Assembly (NCBI GenBank): GCA_047967505.1
Contig: CM106541.1
Length of the DNA stretch: 64,000 bases
Strand: one strand, 5' to 3'
DNA from: Dipteris shenzhenensis
Lineage: Eukaryota > Polypodiophyta > Polypodiopsida > Gleicheniales
In this document: positions 21,386-30,600 of the stretch, piece after piece
Numbering within the stretch: the stretch's first letter is position 1
Layout: each line of letters opens with the position of its first letter
Notes under the pieces: model-generated
What the model was told of the DNA's origin: nothing
Seen by the model: the letters and a program-made list of their open reading frames with translations, nothing else
The model's database searches: none
Made by a program: the position numbers and the translations under genes

Positions 21386-21839
21386 AGACAAGTAGGTACC
21401 TCCAGGGTGGGACCTCTTTTGTAGCGGACCTTTTGGACAAGGGTCCCTCCACTTTTTCGAGGGACCTCTTGGGTCTCTACACAAAGTGGGGGAGCCTCAC
21501 GAGTCCCTAAAAATATTGGAGGGACCATTTGAGTCTCTACACAAAGTGGGGGGACTGTTTGAGTCTCTACACAAAGTAGGGGGACCTCAAAAATTGTAGG
21601 CTTTTAGTCATTCTCTCTCTAGTTTTAGTATTTCTCTCTCTAGATCCTGATTTTGCAAGTATGATTGGATATTTTCTAGAGAGAATTTTTGCTATCCTCA
21701 TCCTTTAAGATTAAATATACAATCTTTCAAGTTCAAGATATTACAAGCGGCGCTTTGCCGCTGCTATTCCACACACACAATGATCTCATCGTTGTTGCTC
21801 TAGACTACACTTTTGGCCCTTGTTACGATAGGGTTAACA
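21386..21839 (-). repeat. LTR-like repeat family, minus copy C (upstream part only)
   Basis: The minus strand starts TGTTAACCCTATCGTAACAAGG at 21839, has the box as AAGCGGCGCTTTGCCGCTGCTATTCCACACA, and breaks off at GTAGGTACCTCC. It lacks the TATA box and everything after it. Confidence 0.6.
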
Positions 21840-22389
21840 ACTACCCAAACTGATTTGATTACCCATCCTTGGTTTATGGTTGAGTCTGTAGATGATGTTG
21901 TGTTACAGTTGTTTTTACCTAATGAGTATGGTAGAGATGGCATCTGTGATAGATGGATTGAGCTTGTTGTTGATCTTTTCCTTGTAATCCATGAACACTG
22001 TAGATTGTTTGCTCAATTTTTAAGAAGCCAATGTTAAACATTTCTTCAAACAAACACACACACCGCCCTTGAAGAGATATGGCTCTTCAAAATAGGCAAC
22101 TGGTTGTTTGAGCATCTATTTGTTGATTTGGGTTGAAATGAGGATTACCAAAGAGCGAGCAAGGAAAAGCGAGCGAGCCCAATTAAGCGAGCGTGATTAA
22201 ACAACAGGCAAGCGAGCAGCCCTTCATCCATTATATGATTAATCGAATTTCATTGGAGAGAGGAGTCATGCCCCAAAATGATATTGCTTCCCTCCTTCCT
22301 TCCCATGCTATCATATTAGACTCATTATGGAGAGAGATTCAATAGTATGTAAAATATATGATTCACAAAAGCAAAGACTACTTAGAGGG
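21840..22389. other. Non-coding flank of Gypsy-2 with a GCGAGCG cluster
   Basis: No gene. The stretch 22154-22200 repeats GCGAGC-type words; a close relative in the same orientation lies at 39412-39462. The end of this interval resembles sequence at 32435-32475 (TATGGAGAGA then AATATATGATTCA), so the Gypsy-2 target was already locally repetitive. Confidence 0.4.
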
Positions 22390-22394
22390 CACAT
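22390..22394. repeat. Target-site duplication of Gypsy-2, left copy (CACAT)
   Basis: CACAT here and at 32142-32146 flank the LTRs exactly. Confidence 0.95.
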
Positions 22395-22885
22395 TGTTAG
22401 CCCTCTCTACTCTGAAGACTAACTCGAAACGCACTACTGCGACAGATTTACATGCGTAATCGAACTTCAGAACTGCGTATGAAAATTCATAGAGTAGAAC
22501 AGTGATCGACAGAATCATTCATGATAAAACAATAAGGTAGATGCAATAGAATATCTGTATTACACTTCTCCGAGCAGTACAACACCGTACTCTCTGATAC
22601 ATAACAATGTTCCTCTTCTGATCACACTGATCCTTGCTCCGATCCTCATCAATGAGCCCCCCGAATGATCGCTCTCTTCTCTTTTATCTAACCGGCACAC
22701 ATAACTCCTTCACGGTTGCCGTGACGGTTGCCGTGATGGTTGCCGTGCCTCTTCAGTTCTCCGCCTGGTCCTAGAACTTCCGTCTTTTCATATCTCACTA
22801 TAAACTAGATACAACGTATTAATGATAATGATCTAAGGACTCCCCCCCTAGTTCCTCTTTGCTGTTGCTGCTTTTGCCCTTAACA
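22395..22885 (-). repeat. Gypsy-2 3' LTR
   Basis: 491 bp from TGTTAGCCCTC to CCCTTAACA on the plus strand (TGTTA...TAACA ends). Three units of a 12-bp tandem repeat (RGTTGCCGTGAY) lie near 22717-22752. Confidence 0.95.
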
Positions 22886-22942
22886 CTTGGCACTCCCGGT
22901 GAATCGGATTCCGGATCCGCATCCGAACCCACCGGTTCTCCG

Positions 22943-25900
22943 CTACGGTTCATCCTCGACGTCGCCACCGTCATCGTCCGCCGCCACCGCTGCTGCCGCT
23001 ACCGCCGCCGGAACTGCTAGAGCCGCCGGCGCCAGTACTTGTACTGCCGGAGCCGCTTGCGCCGGTCGAAGTAAAGGTAGCTGCTGCGGGTTGAGAGCAT
23101 GGGCATCCACAAAAATTTGGAGCTGTCCATAGAAAGGTGGTGCCGCCGCCCCCGCCTGCTGAGCTACTGCCGCCATCCGATGAATATAGCGGCATGCTGT
23201 CCGCAGGTCGACCAACATAGCTGCTCTCTCAACATGACTCGTTCTCCGCAGCTGTTGTAGCTCCTCTTCATGCAGTCGGGTCTTCGCAGATAGAGCGAGT
23301 TCGAGATCGGTTACCCGCATACTGCGATTTGCTTTCTTCGCCACACCATCCATTCGTTTCATTACCCGCCCCAATTCCTTGGTTTGGGCACCTGTTGATT
23401 GTTCTGCCGTAGTAGCTCTAATCTTCAGCAAATCTGCCATGAGGCTCTTCACCTCAACTTCATGTTGATGGTGCTCTTCTTTCCGGGCGAGCTTGAGTGC
23501 CAACAGCTGAGATCTGGCATCGTCACACTGCTGTTGCACCACCGCGACGTGTTCTTGCAGCTGCAAAAATTGCCTTGCGTCAAAGGATTCCCCGTCCGCT
23601 GGCTCCGGAAAAGCTGCCACAAAAGCGGCTGCTGCGTCCGCTTGGGGTCGTGGCTTCATTGCGGGAACCTGTGCGATCTCGGGTCTTTTTCCTCTGGCCT
23701 TCGCTCTTCGGAGGGCTTCTTCCAGTTCGGCGATCCGTTTGACATAGCCTTCGGAAGAATCCACCGGTCCCGCCGCTGTCTGCTTCCCGAGAGTATTTGC
23801 CGATGTAGAACTTCCACCCTCCAGTTGTGCCGCAGTTTCCGTCACCGGTACTGGTGGTAAAAATGCTGTTCCTGCGCCCCCTCCCGCCGGATCATCCTCA
23901 TCCCTCCGGGCCAACCGTCGATCGAGAGGCTTGCAAGCCCGCTCCAGCTCTACTCGCAATTGACGTTGATGATCAAGAAAAATACCCTGCATCTCTGCGA
24001 CGAAGGCTTCCGATAAATCCAACAAAAGTGCCTCGTCCAGCATGCGTGTAGAGCTAGAGGGTTGCCGGTACCCCATCACTTCCGCTTCCAACAACTGCAC
24101 CCTGGCGGTCGCAGTTGTAGCCTTCTCCGTCAATTGTTCCGTCAGCCGCAGGTGTTCTTGAGTTTGGGCGACAATCGCCGTCCTTGCTTCCTCCATATCC
24201 TGCTGTCGCCGTGCATCCATCTGTTGGAATTGTAACAACTGCTCCTGCAGCTGTTGATTGCGTACGAGCAGCCTGGCATTTTCCTGGCGCAACTTCGCCT
24301 CATTCTCCTCCAGCTGCCCCTTCTGAAAACATTGGAGCAAGCGCTCCGCCAACCGTCGTGCCGTGACCAGATCATATGTCTCCACCGGCGGAGATAGCTG
24401 CAGCTCACCACTCCCCCTTGGGACTACACGGGTTTCCTCCTGACATGCCTGTCTCCCCGAACTGTCCTCCCGAGTGTGGACTGAGCTTTCCCCTTGCAAG
24501 GCCTCCGCTTCCGGGCGGGTTTTCTTCAACATTGCTCCTTCCGGCACAAGAGCCAACTTTCTTTTCAATAAACTGGCCATGCGGCTCGATGTTGCTGAGA
24601 CCGCTGGCCTACTCCTCTGGCTGCCCTGTGGAACTTCTGCCGGAACCACCACCGCAGGTACTACCGCCGTAACCTCCACCGCAGGTACTACCGGAGTCAC
24701 CTGGTTCCTTGGCGTCAGAGCTCCCTCCGTTGTTGATCTTGCTGGTTCCACCTCCTTGGACTCCTTGTCCGAAGCATCGTCTGTGGACTCCTCCACCTCC
24801 ACATACGACCCTGGGACTACCGGTTCCGCATCTGGTCCGAACAAAAGAAATAAGACTTGCCCCATCCGGGATGTTGCCGTGGGCTTCAAGAGCTTCTTGG
24901 CCACCTCCAGAATTCTGTCCGCCATCAGCTTCGCCCAGGGAACCGGTTTCCCTTGCTCCGCCCTCTGGAAATAGGTAAACTGGGTCTGTCCCAGTAGCTC
25001 TGCTTTCACCTTCTGCCAGAGTGCCTCCGCAATAAACTTGTAGCATGTCTTCTTCGAAGCATCCAGCTTCTTCATGTTGTACTCCCCCTTGCAACCTGCG
25101 CCGAGAGCTGCCTCCATGGCACTGCTGGTAAGCATCGTGACTTTGCATGGACCATCCATCGGCAAGTGCAACCGGGCCGCTACCAGCTCCTTGCACAAGG
25201 TGAAAGTCTTTCCATACACCACGACCTTGCGCCCGCGTGCAAGCTGCGCCAAGATATCTTGCGCCAATGGATGAACTGGTGTCGTAGCCCATGGCAAACC
25301 CGCGAACTCCACCAGACGAGTTCGTGTCAGCCAAGACTGCACAGCCTCATCCCCAACAGGTAACGGATTGATCAGATGGAAGACCACCATAGCGGCGAGA
25401 AGCTGGGATGCGAGGGAGAAGAGTTCTGGAAAACAAAGAGTTGGAAATAAGCCCCCTTTTGCTTCCAAATTGCCTTTTGGATGCCCTGGTGAACTCCTTG
25501 TTTGCATGCAACGATCAAGTGTCCCATCATCCTGATAAAAGCCCCACTTCGAAGATTCAGTAGATTGCATGGCGGCGTCCTCGCTCCGCGACACGAAGCT
25601 TTGCTCCCACCGTTTCTCGGAATAAAGTGAGTGATACCATACGTGCGTACTAATAGCCCCCATCATCGGTTTCTCCACCGAAATGGCTATAAATGCATTG
25701 GAAATGATCATCTCAGGTGGTATCTCCGAAAATGGGTAAGGTGGCATGGGCCCTGTATATGGTCGGAGACGAAATCCATTTACCGGCTTCTGCAACAGCT
25801 CCCCCTGTACTGTTCCTAATCGGAACGTGCCGTCACCATAACGCTCCACCACCCAATACGGACCTCCCCACCGTAACTTCAGCTTACCCGGATGCGGACC

Positions 25901-27610
25901 CATCCGAGTGTTAAACAATATCACGGCATCTCTCCGTTTGAAGGTCTTCTTCTTTGAATGACGGTCCACCCAGACCTTCCGTCTGTCCTGGACTACCTGT
26001 GCAAGATACGCACTATTGAACCGCTCCTCACCCAGCCGATCCAGCTGTTCAATCCTCTGGTCTACGGACTCGTCCCAGCCCAATTTCTCTGCCGCTGCAA
26101 TCCGCAGACTCGGTACTAGGAATTCCATGGGGACCACTGCTTCAACTCTGTAAACCAACTTGAATGGCGTGAACCCCGTCGCAACCTTATAGGAAGTCCG
26201 GAACGCCCATAATGCGGAGTAAAGTTTTTCATCCCAATCTGTCCGATTTTCATTGACCAGCTTTTTCAGAATGACTAGCAACACCTTATTCGAGGACTCC
26301 GCCTGTCCGTTTGCCTGAGGGTAATACACTGTGGACTTCTTATGAATGATTAGGTGCCGGGTAACCAGTTCCCGTAACACCGCATTAATGAAATGCCCAC
26401 CTTGATCCGTGACGAGCTCAACCGGACATCCGTACCGTGTCATAATGGCTTCATAAAGGAATCTGGCCACAGCCTTTGCCGAATTATCCTTCAGTGCTCT
26501 GGCCTCCACCCATTTGGTACAGTAATCCGTCGCCACCAGGATATACCGGTTACCTGTCCTGCTCGCCGGCGGCGAAAACGGACCTACAAAGTCCAGCCCC
26601 CACTTCATGAACGGTTCGAGGGCCAGTATTGGATTATGCGGCATCCGGTCCCGACCTGATGGCTGGCCCAACCTCTGGCACACATCGCATCTTTTGACGA
26701 ACCTATGCGCATCCCCCATTAATGTTGGCCACCACAGACCTCCTTGGAGTACCTTCCGTCCGGTTACTTCTCCTGCGAAGTGTCCACCGCTGATTCCTTG
26801 GTGAGCCTCTTCCAGGATGACCTCCTGCTCATGTGGGTACACACACCGTCGCAACACACCATCTAGCCCCTGCTTATACAATTGGTCAGCAATGATCCGG
26901 AAGTCTCTGCTCTTAAGCGCGAGCCGTTTCCGCTGGTCTCGCGACATTCTGTCGTGCATCTGGCCCGTGTCGACAAAGTGAAACATGTCGTCGTACCACG
27001 TCTTTGGAGCTGCCGGTACCACCGCCTCCAGTTCGAACAGCTGGGCATCCGAAAAATCGTCTTCCACACCCATCGGGTCTTCGCCAGATTCCAACCGCGA
27101 AAGGTAATCCGCTACGGCATGTGTACTTCCTGGTCGATGGACCACCGTGAAGTCGAACTCCTGTAAAAGTAGCATCCACCGGGCCAACTTTCCAGTGAGC
27201 TCGGGCTTGTGTACCAAATACAACAAGGCGGAATGATCCACATGAAACGTGAACCGATTCCCCAACAGGTAGTGACGAAACTTTGTTACGGAATAAATCA
27301 TCCCCAATGCTTCCCGCTCCGTCGTAGAGTAATTCCATTCGGCTTTTGACAACCTGCGACTTGCATAATACACCGGTCGGAACCACTTGCTTGTCGCTTC
27401 CTGCATGAGGACACTGCCAATAGCCACGTCCGAGGCATCCACGAAGACATGAAACATCTTCGTCCAATCTGGCGGCTGAACCACCGGTGCTGTCGCCAAC
27501 ATCAGTTTGAGCCGTCGAAAAGCTAAGTCACAAGCAGGAGACCAGACTACCGGTACTTTGTTGAGTTGGTCATACAGTGGTGTCGCCACATCCGCCAGAT
27601 ACCGCAGCAT
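22943..27610 (-). CDS. pol: Gypsy-2 RNase H, integrase and a roughly 930-residue C-terminal extension
   Basis: The 1,555-codon frame begins just after the 43-bp duplication; its first Met is not a natural start. Residues 50-175 are RNase H (FHVFVDASDVAIGSVLM, TTEREALGMIYSVTKFRHYL, VDHSALLYLVH). Residues 255-315 are the integrase zinc finger (GGHFAGEV, CDVCQ) and 335-450 the core, with acidic residues in LDFVGPF, VTDQGGHF and ANGQAES. The integrase C-terminal domain ends near residue 625. The frame then continues: a linker (625-740), a folded-looking block (741-910, from MVVFHLINPLPVGDEAV through KVVVYGKTFTLCKELVAARL), a Val/Pro/acid-rich stretch (930-1060), coiled coils (about 1080-1180, 1285-1305, 1345-1470) and an Ala/Pro-rich tail ending DDDGGDVEDEP, 57 bases before the LTR. 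I do not recognise the extension. The Met at 741 (base 25390, context GCTATGG) could start a separate product. Confidence 0.9.
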   Translation of the reverse strand: MLRYLADVATPLYDQLNKVPVVWSPACDLAFRRLKLMLATAPVVQPPDWTKMFHVFVDASDVAIGSVLMQEATSKWFRPVYYASRRLSKAEWNYSTTEREALGMIYSVTKFRHYLLGNRFTFHVDHSALLYLVHKPELTGKLARWMLLLQEFDFTVVHRPGSTHAVADYLSRLESGEDPMGVEDDFSDAQLFELEAVVPAAPKTWYDDMFHFVDTGQMHDRMSRDQRKRLALKSRDFRIIADQLYKQGLDGVLRRCVYPHEQEVILEEAHQGISGGHFAGEVTGRKVLQGGLWWPTLMGDAHRFVKRCDVCQRLGQPSGRDRMPHNPILALEPFMKWGLDFVGPFSPPASRTGNRYILVATDYCTKWVEARALKDNSAKAVARFLYEAIMTRYGCPVELVTDQGGHFINAVLRELVTRHLIIHKKSTVYYPQANGQAESSNKVLLVILKKLVNENRTDWDEKLYSALWAFRTSYKVATGFTPFKLVYRVEAVVPMEFLVPSLRIAAAEKLGWDESVDQRIEQLDRLGEERFNSAYLAQVVQDRRKVWVDRHSKKKTFKRRDAVILFNTRMGPHPGKLKLRWGGPYWVVERYGDGTFRLGTVQGELLQKPVNGFRLRPYTGPMPPYPFSEIPPEMIISNAFIAISVEKPMMGAISTHVWYHSLYSEKRWEQSFVSRSEDAAMQSTESSKWGFYQDDGTLDRCMQTRSSPGHPKGNLEAKGGLFPTLCFPELFSLASQLLAAMVVFHLINPLPVGDEAVQSWLTRTRLVEFAGLPWATTPVHPLAQDILAQLARGRKVVVYGKTFTLCKELVAARLHLPMDGPCKVTMLTSSAMEAALGAGCKGEYNMKKLDASKKTCYKFIAEALWQKVKAELLGQTQFTYFQRAEQGKPVPWAKLMADRILEVAKKLLKPTATSRMGQVLFLLFGPDAEPVVPGSYVEVEESTDDASDKESKEVEPARSTTEGALTPRNQVTPVVPAVEVTAVVPAVVVPAEVPQGSQRSRPAVSATSSRMASLLKRKLALVPEGAMLKKTRPEAEALQGESSVHTREDSSGRQACQEETRVVPRGSGELQLSPPVETYDLVTARRLAERLLQCFQKGQLEENEAKLRQENARLLVRNQQLQEQLLQFQQMDARRQQDMEEARTAIVAQTQEHLRLTEQLTEKATTATARVQLLEAEVMGYRQPSSSTRMLDEALLLDLSEAFVAEMQGIFLDHQRQLRVELERACKPLDRRLARRDEDDPAGGGAGTAFLPPVPVTETAAQLEGGSSTSANTLGKQTAAGPVDSSEGYVKRIAELEEALRRAKARGKRPEIAQVPAMKPRPQADAAAAFVAAFPEPADGESFDARQFLQLQEHVAVVQQQCDDARSQLLALKLARKEEHHQHEVEVKSLMADLLKIRATTAEQSTGAQTKELGRVMKRMDGVAKKANRSMRVTDLELALSAKTRLHEEELQQLRRTSHVERAAMLVDLRTACRYIHRMAAVAQQAGAAAPPFYGQLQIFVDAHALNPQQLPLLRPAQAAPAVQVLAPAALAVPAAVAAAAVAADDDGGDVEDEP

Positions 27611-27653
27611 TCGGCTGTGCCATTTAACCTGCCCTAGGAATCTCCCGAGCTGC

Positions 27654-30600
27654 TTACCGTTGCCAGGAACCTTTGCCTGCCGAATCGCTTCGACCTTCGC
27701 CGGATCTACCGCAATGCCTTCGCCGAATCGCTTCGACCTTCGCCGGATCTACCGCAATGCCTTCCGCCGAGACAATGCAACCCAGCAGCATACCGCTTCC
27801 CACGGCGAATGCACATTTCATAGGGTTCAGACACAACCGTGCCTCCCTACACCGGGTTAAGCATTTCTTCAGATGCTCAAGGTGCTGCTCGCGACTCCCG
27901 AAAACACTGAAATCGTCCAGAAATACCTGCATAAAGATTAGTAAATAATCATCAAATATTTCTTGGACCATGCGTTGAAATGTTGCCGGAGCATTCTTTA
28001 GCCCAAATGCCATCACCAGGAAAGCAAATGCTCCCCACTCCGTGATGAAGGCTGTTTTCTCTCGATCTTCTGGTGCCATCTGCACCTGGTTATACCCACT
28101 GAAGCCATCCAGAAAAGAATACATCTCGTGACCTGCCACTGTATCCAGCATAGTATCATTAAACGGCAAGGGAAACGGATCCGTGATTGTCGCCGCGTTA
28201 AGCTTTCTGTAGTCAACACAGACCCGCAACTTCAAATTCTTTTTCGGAACAATCACTATTGGCGAAAGCCACGTTGCACGGTCAACCGGATAGATAAACC
28301 CGACCTTTAGCAGCCTGTCCAGCTCCTCCTTCACCCTCTGGGCATAGTTCGGGTTCATTCTATACCGTTGTTGCCGAACCGGTATTGCATCCTTCTGCAG
28401 ATTGATCCTGTGCTGATAGAATTTGGGATCGATGCCGAGCAAATCTGTGTAGTCCCAGGCGAACACGTCTTTGAAGGATTTCAGCAATGTCTCCAATTTT
28501 CCCCGAAATCCTTTATCGAGCTTCGCACTGACACGGACGTTCTTTGGCTCCTCCTCCGTCCCGAGGTTAAGATCCAGCAGCTCGTCTTCTTTGACCCTCC
28601 GCAAGCGACGGAGTTCCTGCTCGAAAACTCTTTCCGCCTCCGCCACTCCTGCTTCGTCCGGCATGTCTCCTGTGCCTTCCGGTAGACTCCCTTCGACTGG
28701 TTCTTTCGTGGAACTGGATGACTCCTGCGTAGCCGAGGGAATCTGATGCTGATATTGCTTTAAAACGGCAACCACATCGACCTCGAACAAGCTTACCAGC
28801 TCCGTATTCCTACTGAAGTAATCATCCTCCTCTTCGACCCCCATTCCGTCCATCATATGGATACCTTCCGCCATCGTCGGTCGAAATGGTGTCCTCAGCC
28901 CTTGTTTGGTATGTACCGAGAGCTTCAGCTTCTTTTTTCCTTTCCGAATGGTGATGCGGTCTGATTGCCAGTCTTGTTTCACACGGGCCTGCCGCAACCA
29001 CGGTCTTCCGAGCAATAACGGGTATGACCCGCTAATATCCTCCATCCGGAGAATCACCGCAGCGATTTCGAACTTCACGCCGCAAACCTCCATTTTCAAT
29101 CCACGGAGCAATCCTAACGGCTGCACTCTCCGTTGGTCTGCCATCCGAACGGCGAAGGGTGCTGATTCCCATTTTGTGATACCCAATGGCACCAGCATTT
29201 GTTCGGACAGGATGTTGACCCCAGACCCTCCGTCCAGCAACACCCCTCCCACACGGCTGTTCTCCAGTGTTACGGAAATTACCGGGACCGCTTCGTCAAA
29301 AACAGGAGGCTGTGCTTCCGCTGCAGGCTTTGCAGATTCGTCTGACGACACTTCCATTGTTACCGCTTCCATCTCCGACTCCATCGCCCTGACTGGTTCC
29401 GTCAATTGTTTGATGAGAGAACTCCGGAAATTGGGTACCAATGCTAACAATTGCTCCATTGTCATGTGTATTTGCTGTTTCCGCAAATCCTGCCATAAAT
29501 CATATGGTTCAACACCCTCCTCGCCGGTCATCAGGCTGTCCTTCTGACTGGTAGGTAGACAAGTCGCTTCTGGCTGCTCTCCTTGCAGGCGCCTTGCCAC
29601 CTTCGCACCATTCTCCGTCACCGAGACTGCCTTTTCCGCGCTCGGCCTAGGTAACACCGTTGGGGTTTTCTGGACCCATTCACCGACCGTCGACCGCACC
29701 TTTTGTTGTGCCTGCCAGTCCAACGCCGTAGGTCTCCCCTTCTCTTGCTGGGCCTTGTATTCCCGCACCTTTTCCTGGGATCGTGTGACCACGAGCACAT
29801 CTCCGCTCGCACTTCCTCCCACTTTGCCTTCAACAGGGACACCCGCCGGTACTTCCGGTACTTCTTCGGACTTCGGACTAGGCTCCTTGCTATCCTGTTG
29901 TTGACTGGCATCATCGCATTCGATAATCAGAACCGCATTCACTGCTGGTGCGGACTTGCCTTCTCCGGATCCCCGGGTTGCTTCCCTTTCCGCCTTGTGG
30001 CGCTTAAATAATTCGCAATCTACCTTTCGATGTCCGGGTTGATTGCAATAAAAACATAGGAACGTCCGTTCCCCTGCTGGTTCATCTGCACCTGTTCCAG
30101 CCGTTCTCGGCCGCCAAGGTCTTTTCGCCGGTGCGGCTGGTACCGCGGCTGGTGCTGCGGCTGGTGCCGCAACTACCGCCGCCACCGCTAGTGTCGGGGC
30201 TATTCGTGCGTTATAGCGGCAGATCTCCGTGGTATGCGTCGCTGTTTGGCAAATTGCACACCACCGCTCATTCAAACCGCATTCCTCTGCTAAGTGTCCT
30301 GCATTCCGGCACCGATTACACCAAGTATCCTTGCGAACTTTTGAAGAGGACCCTATTCCACTATCCCGGCTTTTGGCTCCGGCAGCAGATCCTTCCGGAA
30401 ATAACTTCCCTGCCGCTTTTCCAGCCTTCCGCCTCATGGAACGTTTGTCCTCCTCCTCATCCGACTGATCCGACTCCTCCTCATTATCGGTATCGGAGTC
30501 TCCCTCAGCCTCCTCATACTTCACTTTTCCTTTCCTTCCCTTGGAAGTAAACAGAACTTGTTCCGCCCTCACCGCTGCTTGGACGACTTCTTCCAATGAA

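Noticed and set aside
24609-25334. 241-codon Gly/Ser-rich minus frame
   Set aside because: It is a shifted-frame shadow of the Gypsy-2 C-terminal module; GC-rich DNA leaves alternate frames open. Plus frames at 28906-29547 and 30805-31308 are antisense shadows likewise.
27654-27780. Programmed frameshift in Gypsy-2
   Set aside because: The frame change is fully explained by the perfect 43-bp tandem duplication, and no slippery site is needed.
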